NCBI GenBank assembly: GCA_009731375.1
Contig: BJOX01000217.1
Span: forward strand, 740,484-790,581
DNA from: Paulinella micropora
Taxonomy: Eukaryota; Cercozoa; Imbricatea; Euglyphida
Direction: 5' to 3'
DNA length: 50,098 nucleotides
Under the pieces are notes generated by a model, which was not told the DNA's origin, did no database searches, and worked only from the letters and a program-made list of their open reading frames with translations. Positions within the stretch are counted from its first letter, which is position 1; every line of letters starts with the position of its first letter. Position numbers and translations under genes: made by a program. Below, piece by piece: positions 1 through 20,377 of the stretch.

Positions 1-2
1 TC

Positions 3-96
<94 letters not shown>

Positions 97-104
97 GTCT
101 GTCG

Positions 105-161
<57 letters not shown>

Positions 162-228
162 CCTATCTATCTATCTATTTTTCCATCTATCATCTATCCA
201 TCTATCTATCTATCTATCTATCTATCTC
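1..228. repeat. (TATC)n microsatellite
   Basis: Nearly pure tetranucleotide tract with a short CTGT-rich interruption near 96-127. It lies upstream of the pyrophosphatase exons. From 229 to about 950 I see no recognised coding exon: there is some unique sequence (229-608), one arm of an inverted repeat (609-663), a pyrimidine-rich stretch (664-822) and (TATG)n (823-939). Confidence 0.95.
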
Positions 229-608
229 TTTGCTTCAAGCTATCCTCCTGCGTAGCTCGTTGCTCTTTTGCGATTTATCGCTCCTGTGCAGTCAAAAATT
301 GGACTAATCTTCCTCTAGTCCGTATTGGTGACTGCATTCCATCATAGCCGTCCAGTGTTGCATAGCCCGGGCTAGGTCCCTGCGGGGGTTTAGGCCTCAT
401 ACGATGTCATCATTGTAGCTTGCGCAAGCTTACGGTGCTCAAAACACTTGGACTAACGGCTTCCTTTTCTTTCTCTTCTTCCTTATCCTCCCACTCTCCA
501 TTCCTAGATTGCCTTTTTCTTCAACGTCCTTCCTCCTCTTCTTTTTCCAGAACACAGTCTACCCGTGATTCCCATCCCGGACACATGCACAGTACACAAA
601 TTATTGTT

Positions 609-663
609 TGATGTGAAACTGCGTTCCTTTGCAAGGACTACATTCCTTTGCGACATCTCATCT
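609..663 (+). repeat. Left arm of 55-bp perfect inverted repeat
   Basis: This 55-base unique-looking segment (begins TGATGTGAAACTGCG, ends GCGACATCTCATCT) recurs as its exact reverse complement at 8310-8364. The two arms enclose every recognised pyrophosphatase exon except the last. Both arms end in a TATC/GATA tract. Function unknown; it may be a dispersed repeat. Confidence 0.9.
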
Positions 664-887
664 ATCTATCCATCTATCTATCTATCGTATCCCGTCCTAT
701 CCTGTGCTCTTCTCTTCCTTCTCTTCTCTTCTCTTCTCTCTCTTCCCTTTCCTTTCTTTCCCTTTCCTTCCCTTTCCTTTTCTTTCTTTTCTGTCTTTTC
801 TTTTCTTTCTTCCTTTCTTTCTCTATGTATGTATGTATGTATGTATGTATGTATGTATATATGTATGTAAGTATGTATGTATGTATG

Positions 888-921
<34 letters not shown>

Positions 922-950
922 TGCATGTATGTATGTGTAGATGGTTCTAG

Positions 951-8559
<7,609 letters not shown>

Positions 8560-9238
8560 GCAGTTGTAAGCTGTGAGCTGTGAGCAGCGTTCATCATCGT
8601 TCATCATCGTTCATCTTTGCAAGCGCGAGCTGTGACCAGACCGCTTGGCGCGTGCTGTGGCGTGTGCTGTGTGCTGTGAGCTGTGAGCAGACCGCTTGTC
8701 GTGTCTGCCTGACTTCTCCGCTCAGTCTAACTTGAGCTACTCTCTATCTATCTGCCGAGTATCGATGTATCGATCTAGCAGCTCTATCTACCTATCAATC
8801 TACCTACCTATCTATCTATTTATCTACCTAGCTAGCTAGCTAGCTACCTACCTGCCTACCTTGCGATACGTACCTATACATATCTATCTACCTGCCTACC
8901 AACCTGTCTATCTCCATGCCAGCTGCAGTGCTGGCTGCGTCTCTGCCTGTCTGCGCACCTTACTATCTCTGTTTCTTAATGAAGTCCTGCATTATCAAGT
9001 TGATTGGCCATGCTCCTTCAAATACATGATAAGCTGATGATTCTTCAGTAAAGTCCAGTGATTTTTTACGCAAGCGTTTTTATGTTAAGAATTTTTGCGG
9101 TGTCATTCGTAGGGCCAGATGAGCGGTAAGCAACTCTGGCATGTGTCACGAACCAAAAACCTAGGACTTCAAGAAGTGCTGGCAGCTGCACTTTGTGAAA
9201 TCGTGCCGGTTGATTCAATATTGTAGTATTATTACTAC

Positions 9239-9301
<63 letters not shown>

Positions 9302-9678
9302 TTNNNNNNNNNNNNNNNNNNNNNNNNNNNNNNNNNNNNNNNNNNNNNNNNNNNNNNNNNNNNNNNNNNNNNNNNNNNNNNNNNNNNNAATTAAAAAAAA
9401 GGAAAAAAAATAGAGGAAAAACCAAAGAGTGAGAAAGAAGTGGCAAGCATTTTATTAAAAACAGTGTTTGCGTAAAAAGATAACAATCACGTTCCGACGA
9501 CTTATTGATATATGCTTGGAGTGGGTCGCAATCACGTTATAATAACACGAAAAAATTTCAAGGCATCCAATGCGTACGTCACCTGTAGTCATAATAGTTT
9601 AATGTAAAAAAAAAAAAAAAAAAAAAAAAAATTAAAATAAAATTAATAAGCTATGCTATACTATACTATACTATATTA
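8560..9678. other. Non-coding stretch after the pyrophosphatase gene
   Basis: Holds AGCTGTGAGC-type short repeats (8550-8700), scattered CTAC/CTAT repeats (8740-8910), a poly-T run (9241-9300), an assembly gap (9304-9388) and an A run near 9607. No coding exon recognised. Confidence 0.6.
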
Positions 9679-9989
9679 TGTTTTGCCGGTTCTGGTCTAA
9701 AAGAATATATTTATTGATGCCTCTTCTTTACTACAACCAATTCTACTCTCAGTCAATCCACTCCGCTAGCAACCCAATCCTCTGCTCTTATATAAATAAG
9801 GCCCTCCGGGCTCGGATCAAAGATGGAGGAAAATGTGGGAAACTAGCGGAGCCAAACGTTCAAGTTGGATGATTAAAAACGTTTACCGTAACCGTGGCAG
9901 TAATTGCTTCTATGAGTGGGAAAGTATTTTATTCGTATAGTCGGATGATCGTAGTTCTAGTCCGACCAATAAGTGTAACGGACGTAACA
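9679..9989 (-). mobile_element. Inverted solo LTR (A/B family)
   Basis: Read on the - strand it begins TGTTACGTCC and ends CCGGCAAAACA, the TG...CA form of LTRs. It contains TTATTTATATAAG (TATA-like) and AAGAAGAGGC. Its first part resembles 33791-33930 and its last part resembles 43311-43442, the two halves of an LTR split by the Copia insertion. I see no clear target-site duplication. Confidence 0.7.
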
Positions 9990-10079
9990 GTCTTTATTGG
10001 CATTCAGAATTGGACTCGTGACACTGACCATTGAGCATCAGTTACAGTTGCGACTGCGCATTTTATTCAATTTCCGTTA

Positions 10080-10240
10080 CTGTCTCTGAGTTGTCAGTTC
10101 TGCTATTCTACTTGCGGATTATTAAAGTGTGTCGATTGGGCGTCGCGACCTCTAACGGACTTTGAGTCTCTCAGCAAACCGGAGTGTATTAAGGTACTAG
10201 GTTCGTGAGTGACCGGGTAATTGCCAATCAACGGTTATGA
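10080..10240 (+). mobile_element. LTR end and primer-binding site of a second Copia-like family
   Basis: Parallels 44050-44240: both share CTAACGGA, CGTGAGTGACCGG and then GGTTATGAGCCGCTGGGG (10231-10248; GGTCATGAGCCGTTGGGA in the other copy). GGTTATGAGCC is complementary to the anticodon region of initiator tRNA-Met, as in copia-type half-tRNA priming. Confidence 0.55.
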
Positions 10241-10282
10241 GCCGCTGGGGCTTAAAGCGATTTTCGGCACAATGCAAGTAGC

Positions 10283-10615
10283 ATGAGACAGTTGATGTCT
10301 CACACACCAGTGTTTAGCGGAAACAAAAAGGATTTGCAAAGTTGTTACTACCAGATAGAGGAGTGTGCGTACGGAATTAACACAACTCTCGGGGATATGT
10401 TTCATGATGCGTTTAAGGACCATAAAGCAGCGAAAGCGAAATATGGATTCGATAGAGATCGCATGAGGAAGGCAGAAGAGATGGACGAACCGAGAGAACC
10501 GCATGAGATTGACACACCAGAAGGAACAGACGAACCGAGAGAACCGCATGAGACCAACACAACAGAGACCCAGAGGCAGCAGAACACCAGAACAGAAGGC
10601 AGAGAAGCCAGCTAA
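10283..10615 (+). CDS. Gag-like N-terminal fragment of a retroelement
   Basis: Open frame of about 110 residues immediately after the putative primer site. The stretch YQIEECAYG, LGDM, DAFK, AKAKYG, DRDRMRKAE is matched by a second copy at about 44350-44560 (YQLQEYSYG, LGDMVKDAFK, AKAKYGWD). Repeated EPREPHE follows. It resembles the start of a Copia-type Gag in position only; no domain is certain. The ATG at 10283 is one choice. The frame runs out in charged sequence before the polypurine tract, so no Pol is attached. Confidence 0.5.
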   Translation: MRQLMSHTPVFSGNKKDLQSCYYQIEECAYGINTTLGDMFHDAFKDHKAAKAKYGFDRDRMRKAEEMDEPREPHEIDTPEGTDEPREPHETNTTETQRQQNTRTEGREAS

Positions 10616-10769
10616 CTGGAAAGATCTCACAAAGGACGAGAAGAAAGCATGGGAAGAGAAAGCAAGAAGAAGAAAGAAGAGATCAATGACCAGAACACGG
10701 AAGGATGCCTAGTTGAGGAAGAAGAATTACAAGATAACTGCCCCCGCCCGCCTCCCATCCGAAATGAAA

Positions 10770-10772
10770 GAC

Positions 10773-10825
<53 letters not shown>

Positions 10826-10840
10826 CAAAGAAAGAAAGAA

Positions 10841-10872
<32 letters not shown>

Positions 10873-11075
10873 GAAAGAAAGAAAGGAAGAAAGAAAGGAA
10901 GGAAGGAAGAAAAGAAAGAAAGAAAAGAAAGAAAGAAAAAAAGAAAGAAAAAAAGAAAAGAAAAAAAGAAAAGAAAAAAAGAAAAGAAAAAAAGAAAAGA
11001 AAAAAGAAAAGAAAAAAGAAAAGAAAAGAAAGAAAGAGAGAAAGAAAGAAAGAAAGAAAGAAAGAAAAGAAAGAA

Positions 11076-11107
<32 letters not shown>

Positions 11108-11361
11108 AAAGAAAGAAAGAAAGAAAAAAAGAAAGAAAGAAAAGAAAAGAAAAAAAAAGGAAAGAAAGAAAAGAAAGAGAAGAAAGAAAAGAAAGAAAGA
11201 AAGAAAAGAAAAGAAAAGAAAAGAAAAGAAAGAAAGAAAGAAAGAAAGAAAGAAAAAAAGAAAGAAAAAAAAGAAAGAAAGAAAGAAAGAAATTAAAGAA
11301 AGAAAGAAAGAAAAGAAAGAAAAGAAAGAAAGAAAGAAAGAGAGAAAGAAAGCAAGAAAGC

Positions 11362-11397
<36 letters not shown>

Positions 11398-12022
11398 AAA
11401 AGAAAGAAAAAAAAAGAAAGAAAAAAAAAGAAAAGAAAAGAAAGAAAAGAAAAGAAAGAAAAGAAAGAAAGAAAAGAAAAGAAAAAGTAAAAAAACAAAA
11501 GAAAGGAAAAGAAAGAAAAAGAAAGAAAAGAAAAGAAAGACAGAAAGAAGAAAGAAAGAAAGAAAGAAAGGAAGAAAGAAAGAAAGGAAGAAAGAAAGAA
11601 AGGAGGAAAGAAAGAAAGAAAGAAAGAAAGAAAGGAAGGAAGGAAGGAAGGAAAGGAAGGAAAGGAAAATGAAAGAAAGGAAAGAAATGAATAAAGAAAG
11701 GAAAGAAAGGAAGAAAGAAAGGAAAGAAAAAGAAGAAAGGAGGAGGAGATAAAGGAGGGAAAAGAACAGGAAAAAGAAGAGAAGTAAAAGACGAAAGAGG
11801 AGGAGGAGGAGAAGAAGGAGCAGAGAAAGAAGAAGAAGAAGAAGAAGAAGAAGAAGAAGAAGAAGAAGAAGAAGAAGAAGAAGAAGAAGAAGAAGAAGAA
11901 GAAGGAGGAGGAGGAGGAGGAGGAGGAGGAGGAGAAGAAGAAGAAGAAAGGAGGAGTTGGAGAAGAAGAAGAAGAAGAAGAAGAAGAAGAAGAAGAAGAA
12001 GAAGAAGAAGAAGAAGAAGAAG

Positions 12023-12052
<30 letters not shown>
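10770..12052. repeat. 1.3-kb polypurine tract, (GAAA)n then (GAA)n/(GGA)n
   Basis: Almost uninterrupted purines on the + strand: GAAA-type repeats to about 11760, then GGA/GAA trinucleotides. The long K/E-rich or S/F-rich open frames here are artefacts of the repeat. Confidence 0.95.
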
Positions 12053-12053
<1 letters not shown>

Positions 12054-12123
12054 CTATTGTTTTCTTGCCTTTCCTGTAGGTTGCAAAAGTGTCTTTGAAA
12101 AAAAAGGAAATCAAGACCGGGCT

Positions 12124-12131
12124 AATAATAA

Positions 12132-12184
<53 letters not shown>

Positions 12185-12197
12185 GTGCTTCTCTGTC

Positions 12198-12228
<31 letters not shown>
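12124..12228. repeat. (AAT)n tract with truncated SINE end
   Basis: Two (AAT)n runs separated by a 16-base piece (12185-12200, GTGCTTCTCTGTCAAT) identical to the distal end of the neighbouring SINE. This looks like a duplicated SINE tail junction. Confidence 0.85.
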
Positions 12229-12459
12229 GTGCTTCTCTGTCAATGGCTGATGCATTTCTGCACATGCGCCTCCATCGTCTCACCCGTGAGGGGAGTACGA
12301 AGAATTGACGATAGGGTCTAATGACACCCCCGCAAGGGCAGTTCCAACACTTCCAGACGGACCGGTATGTTCAATGAAAATACTGGTGGCACCGACGGGA
12401 ATCGAACTGGCGACAGGGCCCAGATGGTAGAACTTGACCACTGGGCTATCACGGTGTCC

Positions 12460-12460
<1 letters not shown>
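12229..12460 (-). mobile_element. tRNA-derived SINE copy
   Basis: On the - strand it starts with a tRNA-like head: A-box TAGCCCAGTGG, B-box GTTCGATTC, and CGGTGCCACCA resembling an acceptor end with CCA. A body ending in AGAGAAGCAC and an (ATT)n tail follow. Other copies lie at 14275-14331 (cut by a gap), 15051-15283, 19312-19578, 19634-19900 and 19956-20222. Confidence 0.85.
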
Positions 12461-12491
<31 letters not shown>

Positions 12492-12689
12492 CAAAAGAAA
12501 AACTTGTTTTTAAAGTCACTATGGTATAAGAATTCCAGCTTTCCAATTCAAGCTTCTAAACTCTCGGGAATTTCTTCGAACTCTAGTTCCAACTTTCTCT
12601 TCTGGAATCCAGGTTATGTCTTAGAAGATGCTTACTGGGAGATTACGCCATGGTGATGCACATATTGCTTGCAGGATCCGTAGGAATGC

Positions 12690-12775
12690 CCTGCCAAGAC
12701 CGATGATGCTTCAAAAGAGCTGAGAGCGTCACTACATGAGAGCATCAAAAGAGATGAGAGCGTCACTACATGGCT
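12690..12775. repeat. Short direct duplication
   Basis: AGAGCGTCACTACATG occurs twice, about 34 bp apart, with GCATCAAAAGAG/GCTTCAAAAGAG before each. It lies just downstream of the last FANCL RING exon. Confidence 0.7.
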
Positions 12776-12814
12776 TGCAGAAAAGAATCTCGGAATCACT
12801 TCGAAGATAACGAC

Positions 12815-14210
12815 CTGTTTGGGTGCAGAGCAGGATATGGGATTGGAGCAATAAGGACACTGCCCGAATGCCGTCGCGAATGACTGACGAGTTGTAGGGA
12901 GTGCTCGCAGCCATTGGTATAGACATGCTCGGTGGAATGGTCGCAAACACTTTTCAAAGTCACACACCTGTAACGTAGTCAACAAACATAACAGCGCACT
13001 CATGTCGGACACCATGATACTTTCTTTAGTTTGCATTTAGACAGGTGGGAATGATCACTGCGCTGAATTATCCGAAATGAGACACTTATTTCGATTAAAA
13101 TGATAAGTCTTGGCGCAACAACAGCAAGGAGCAAAAAAGTTGACCTTATCAGGGGCAGTACCTTGAAGGGAATATGAATAACAGATCCCACACTCCATAC
13201 TATGAAAACACACACACGCACAGATGAAAACAGATTGCCCACAACCTTGGAACGATTTGAAAGAATGTCTGACTGGTAAATCTGTCGGATCGCAGAAGTG
13301 CTTCATAAGACAAACGCAGGAAAGTTTCCATTTTGCAGAGATGTTCAATAGAGGCTGCTGCCGGCTAGGAGTTCGGCCAATGACCAGGAAACTCGTTCAG
13401 GCTGGAATGTACACATGCCACATGGGGTCCCGATTTACATAACCAGTAAGAAAACAGGAGTGGAAGCAGCAACGTGGTAGCAGCTGTAGGCCCATAGCAG
13501 TCCTAGATCTTCATGTTTCCAATCAAGCCACCGGCAGCGACTTAAAGCTGCAGTAAAAACACCCCGATAGCAAAATTAGTTTTGAAAATCACCACACAAC
13601 GGCATATTGCTTTTGATGGCTGAAAACTCCAAACACATCGAAAGCAAAATCAGCTTTGAAAATCATCAGGCAACAACATATGGCTTTCCATGGCTGTTGC
13701 TTGTTACCAACCAAGGCGACTTATATGTATGTATGTATGTTCGTTTGGTTGTTTGTATGTTTGTATGTTTGTATGTGCCATGCATGTTAGCATGTTTATA
13801 TGGCATGAGAAACTTGAGGTAGTCATCCAGCTGCTTGTTTCTTGGAGTTGGAAAATCGATCTCCTGCAACAGGCAACAAGAACAGTTACAATACTTGCAG
13901 AGGCTCAACTGCAACAAGACCAGTATTGCTTGAAAGTTCTCTCGTGGCATCCTTTCTTTTCTCCACATTGCCAACCCCCGCTCCTGCAGCTTGGCCAGAA
14001 AGGGTCTTACACTCCTCTCCGCTCCAAACATCCTATATTTACGGAAGCCATGAGTGCATATGGACATGTTTAAAACAATAGCATTATTCGAGATACTCAA
14101 CGGAAGGCGCAGCAGCCACAAAATTTTATGATAATTCAGGTACTGGCGGGAATCAAACTTGTGACAGCTAGATGGCAAGGGAGGCTGACCACTGGGCTAT
14201 TGCGTGCGCA

Positions 14211-14274
<64 letters not shown>

Positions 14275-14979
14275 GTGCTTCTCTGTCAATGGCTGATGCA
14301 TTTCTGCACATGCGCCTCCATCGTCTCACCCNNNNNNNNNNNNNNNNNNNNNNNNNNNNNNNNNNNNNNNNNNNNNNNNNNNNNNNNNNNNNNNNNNNNN
14401 NNNNNNNNNNNNNNNNNNNNNNNNNNNNNNNNNNNNNNNNNNNGGAACTCTGTTTAGCAAGTGTGACTAGGTTTTTTCATCGGGATTTCCCTCAAATATG
14501 TCACAGTCAACACTCCAAGGCAGATTTACTATATCTGAGGCGTACTGATGCAGCTAATGGCATATCCTCAACGGACATAAGCCTCCAATACCCTTGTTCG
14601 AGGTCCTCCACNNNNNNNNNNNNNNNNNNNNNNNNNNNNNNNNNNNNNNNNNNNNNNNNNNNNNNNNNNNNNNNNNNNNNNNNNNNNNNNNNNNNNNNNN
14701 NNNNNNNNNNNNNNNNNNNNNNNNNNNNNNNNNNNNNNNNNNNNNNNNNNNNNNNNNNNNNNNNNNNNNNNNNNNNNNNNNNNNNNNNNNNNNNNNNNNN
14801 NNNNNNNNNNNNNNNNNNNNNNNNNNNNNNNNNNNNNNNNNNNNNNNNNNNNNNNNNNNNNNNNNNNNNNNNNNNNNNNNNNNNNNNNNNNNNNNNNNNN
14901 NNNNNNNNNNNNNNNNNNNNNNNNNNNNNNNNNNNNNNNNNNNNNNNNNNNNNAATAATAATAATAATAATAATAATAA

Positions 14980-15050
<71 letters not shown>

Positions 15051-15284
15051 GTGCTTCTCTGTCAATGGCTGATGCATTTCTGCACATGCGCCTCCATCGT
15101 CTCACCCGTGAGGGGAGTACGAAGAATTGACGATAAGCTCTAATGACACCCCCGCAAGGGCAGTTCCAACACTTCCAGACGGACCGGTATGTTCAATGAA
15201 AATACTGGTGGCACCGACGGGCATCGAACTGGCGACAGGGCCCAGATGGTACAACTTGACCACTGGGCTATCACGGTGTCCATA

Positions 15285-15319
<35 letters not shown>

Positions 15320-15489
15320 TATCTCCTGCCAATTGCTGAGCCAAAAGGCCATGTGCATCCAGTCCTCCATTCCATAAGGAAAGTCTCCACACCAATCGGT
15401 GGAATAAAGGAAGTGACGGCATAGAACATTACTCTAGGAGCTTTATACCAATCAGCCCATTGAAAAGGACCAATGGCCTATGTACTCCC

Positions 15490-15543
<54 letters not shown>

Positions 15544-16543
15544 CGATGATGATAATAATAACATGAGAGACTGGGGAAAGGACCGGCAGTCTGGTAGAGT
15601 CCGCGGATTGAAGGGATCCACTGTCAGCTAAAAATTGCAGAGACAAAAGAAAGGGTTAAGAGTTGAAAAGACGAGAAAATCCACATAGCTCCACCGCTGA
15701 TTTAAGAGTACAAACATGAAAGCAGTAATTGGAATGATACAATACATCCAAGCTCTTAGAAACATACATCCAAGCTCTTAGAAACATACATCCACGAGCG
15801 ATAAAAAGACAGCGATTGTAGATTTCATGCACAAAACTGCAAAGATGAGCCCAACAAGATTGCAGCAAGAACGATATTGGGAACGCCTTCCCAAAATCTT
15901 CCACGCGTTGTCTTCCATACGTTGTCATATACATTCGAGATTAATATCAATTTGTAAAAGATCAAGTGTGTCTAAAACACACAGGCAAAAAACAAACAGT
16001 TCTGCGCATATTCTAGATTCTTTTTGGATTGATTTGTCAGAGTCACGCGTGTTAAAAACAGAGAGGCGAAAGCAAAAGGTTCTCCTGCCGTTGCTTTCTT
16101 TCATTCTTGCTCTTTGCTTATAATTTGAAAAGAAGCAAGCAAAATAAACCAACAAGAGACAGAGAGAAAAAGAGAGAGGAGGAGGAGGGGGGGGGGCGGG
16201 GGGCAGGGAGAGAANNNNNNNNNNNNNNNNNNNNNNNNNNNNNNNNNNNNNNNNNNNNNNNNNNNNNNNNNNNNNNNNNNNNNNNNNNNNNNNNNNNNNN
16301 NNNNNNNNNNNNNNNNNNNNNNNNNNNNNNNNNNNNNNNNNNNNNNNNNNNNNNNNNNNNNNNNNNNNNNNNNNNNNNNNNNNNNNNNNNNNNNNNNNNN
16401 NNNNNNNNNNNNNNNNNNNNNNNNNNNNNNNNNNNNNNNNNNNNNNNNNNNNNNNNNNNNNNNNNNNNNNNNNNNNNNNNNNNNNNNNNNNNNNNNNNNN
16501 NNNNNNNNNNNNNNNNNNNNNNNNNNNNNNNNNNNNNNNNNNN

Positions 16544-16593
<50 letters not shown>

Positions 16594-16876
16594 AGAGAGA
16601 GAGAGAGATAGAGATAGAGAGAGAGAGAGAGATTGAGAGAGAGAGAGAGAACAAGGTGCTAGAAGAAGTAAAGGAAATCAAGAAAGAAAAATATTATGAG
16701 GAAGGAAGAAAGAAAAGGATGGAAGAAGGACAAAGAAGAAAGAAAGAAGAGGGGAAAAGAAAGAAGTAAACAGAGAAAATCTTAGAAAAAGGAATAACAA
16801 GAAAATCAGCGGGAGAGAGAGAGAGAGAGAGGGGGGGGAGTGGGGGGTGGGTGGAATGAGAGAGAGAGAGAGAGAG

Positions 16877-16914
<38 letters not shown>

Positions 16915-19253
16915 AGAGACGCGAAAAGAAGTGTTTGCTAACAGATGCAATGTATGGCAAGAGCTGGACGGCATGGATCAGTTAGAAGACTGACCTGAAG
17001 GGAACAGGCGCGACCGATGGCGATGCGCCGATTCACCTGTGCACACGCGAAGTCATAGTGGCAAGTGTGGTGGCTCTTGGCGGGTCAGTCTTCAATCCAG
17101 CCAAGCAAAAATGAATGCATCTGCAAGCAAAATGAGAGATAAAGGGGCACAGAAATCTAGATGCAGCCCGAGGAAGTTACGGAAGCTCTGGACGCAGGCC
17201 GTTCTGGGGCGCCGTGATGCACAGATGCAGAAACACACAAAATAAGGCTCAAACGTGTAAAACACAAATGACCACGCGCAGAAAGAGAAAATCCAAACAT
17301 TCAAATACTTTGCTGAAGATTTTGTGGGTGACAACGTATATGCAGGCACACAACGCACACACTTATCTCATTCTCATTACTTGACCAGGGGTAAGAGCAG
17401 GTTCTAAAACCCACACATGCGAGTCCCAGTCATCCTGCACAAGCAATCACGAAAGGCCTCGCCGAACAAACCGACTCTAAGAAGCGACAGCGTGCACCAA
17501 CAATCCATCGGCTACGTGGCAGAAATGAGCAAGAGAAAGCAGAGGAGACCATCACGACCCAAAAGTCCTGCAGTCGCTGTGCCAGCTAAGAAACCAACAA
17601 ATTTCTTCATTTATTCAAAATATATCAACACGCATGTCTCCACAAACTGTGCTCATACACTCTGCAGTGTTTGCACGTGACATCTCTGTTGTTGCGCAAG
17701 CAACTTTTTGCCGGTTACTTAGCTTACCTGTTCATATTGTTGGACTATTCCCAAGAGACAGGCACTGGGCTTCAACGCTGCTAAAACAACACACAGAAAT
17801 GCTAAGATTGTGTTGATTGTGCTTTGATTGTGCATGGATTGAAGAAAAGGACCCAGGCCCATAACCCTCACCGCATGTCATATATACGACCCAAGAAACA
17901 GAAGAGAAGGAGGTTTTGAGAGCACCTTTCCGCGCACGTTCTGGGTGAAGGGAGGACATGGAAGGTGACATGACTCTGCTTTCGCCGACTTCATCGCTTT
18001 CGGTGGCAACGGCAACAATACTCTGGTCAGCCTGACTGTCTTCTATGGTTCCGCCTGGGAAAATGCTGCTGACCTTGTCGCTGGTTGCAGTGGGTGATAA
18101 GGCCTGCGGCCACTGCAAGTCGAGTTCCTTGGGCATCTCACAGCTTACGCAAACACACACACACACACACACACGAAATGGGCAAATAAACATGACAGGT
18201 CTTTGTAAGAGTAGCAGAGGCGACGGCTCAAAGCGCAACAAGAAAATGCAAGAAGGGATCACCTGCAGACCGGTGCGGAAAGAGGATAATCTGCTGAAAT
18301 CTGGATATCTGCTCAAAATCACAAACATAATTTTAACACACAATAAACATCTTATGCAATTTTGTCTTATGTTCTTCAGCTCGGGCATCTGGTTGAAAGA
18401 TGAAGGGGTCGACTAATCAAACCTGTCACAACTCAAATATGCAAGGATCTACGCAAAAGCCAATCATAAAATATTTACATTGATTTTGTTCGTCGTGGAT
18501 ATGCACATGCAATCGCATTATCGGTTTGCAAGAAGTGAGACCGATTTGGTGCCTCCTGTTTCCGCGATCGTTGAAAGCAAGGCAGATGCGAGACAAGCTA
18601 TCGTTCACACTGACCAGCCTGTCCCAACCCACCTAAAAGTGCCCAGATCTTGCTGGAGTTGAGCTTCACAACTAACTTAAAAATTACACTAAATTTTAGC
18701 GACATTTTATTCTTAGTCGCATGTTTCGTGTATGAATGATGGCTTGCGATGAATTTGATAACATCGAGGACGTTATTATCTATTCCGCCTGGGCCATGTT
18801 GTTTGATTCAAAGCTACCTCTTGTAGTTCTTGTATGATGCGGGAGTAGAAAGCTGGACGCGGCGACACGAACTCGCCGGCACGGTCTCTGAGCGCCAGGC
18901 TACGTAGAGGGAAACGGGATCGGATAGCTTGCAGCTGGCTCAGCAAGTGGAGATAACGATATTTGTAAGTTTACGATTCTTGCATATGTACACGTACATT
19001 TTCACATCCAAACACTTACATGATATTATGCTAATGAATTCATATTATATTACATTACACTACTAGATTACATTTCATTACATCACAGTTCATATTATAT
19101 TAAATTACACTACTAGATTACATTACATTACATCACATTTCAATACATAACATGAGATTACATTACATTGTGTTGTCTTGTATTGTATGCATTGTATTGT
19201 ATTGTATTGTATTGTATTGTATTACATTACATTACATCATTATTATTATACTA

Positions 19254-19311
<58 letters not shown>

Positions 19312-19578
19312 GACACCGTGATAGCCCAGTGGTCAAGTTCTACCATCTGGGCCCTGTCGCCAGTTCGATTCCCGTCGGTGCCACCAGTATTTTCATTGAA
19401 CATACCGGTCTATTTCTGGACCAGTATTTTCATTGAACATACCGGCCCGTCTGGAAGTGTTGGAACTGCCCTTGCGGGGGTGTCATTAGAGCTTATCGTC
19501 AATTCTTCGTACTCCCCTCACGGGTGAGACGATGGAGGCGCATGTGCAGAAATGCATCAGCCATTGACAGAGAAGCAC

Positions 19579-19632
<54 letters not shown>

Positions 19633-19900
19633 GGACACCGTGATAGCCCAGTGGTCAAGTTCTACCATCTGGGCCCTGTCGCCAGTTCGATTCCCGTCGG
19701 TGCCACCAGTATTTTCATTGAACATACCGGTCTATTTCTGGACCAGTATTTTCATTGAACATACCGGCCCGTCTGGAAGTGTTGGAACTGCCCTTGCGGG
19801 GGTGTCATTAGAGCTTATCGTCAATTCTTCGTACTCCCCTCACGGGTGAGACGATGGAGGCGCATGTGCAGAAATGCATCAGCCATTGACAGAGAAGCAC

Positions 19901-19954
<54 letters not shown>

Positions 19955-20233
19955 GGACACCGTGATAGCCCAGTGGTCAAGTTCTACCATCTGGGCCCTG
20001 TCGCCAGTTCGATTCCCGTCGGTGCCACCAGTATTTTCATTGAACATACCGGTCTATTTCTGGACCAGTATTTTCATTGAACATACCGGCCCGTCTGGAA
20101 GTGTTGGAACTGCCCTTGCGGGGGTGTCATTAGAGCTTATCGTCAATTCTTCGTACTCCCCTCACGGGTGAGACGATGGAGGCGCATGTGCAGAAATGCA
20201 TCAGCCATTGACAGAGAAGCACTATTATTATTA

Positions 20234-20314
<81 letters not shown>

Positions 20315-20318
20315 TTAC

Positions 20319-20377
<59 letters not shown>

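Noticed and set aside
10649-11672. Long lysine/glutamate-rich open frames
   Set aside because: Purine repeat GAAA lacks stop codons in several frames; no start context or domain.
13607-14081. Plus-strand open frames opposite FANCL exons
   Set aside because: The minus strand gives clear FANCL motifs; the plus frames are shadows.
19312-19390. A functional tRNA gene
   Set aside because: The same sequence recurs six times with a fixed body, and arms pair poorly apart from the acceptor stem, so it is a SINE head.
19552-20171. Repeated small ORFs with poly-Tyr or poly-Asn
   Set aside because: They are the SINE body and (TTA)n read as protein, identical in three tandem units.
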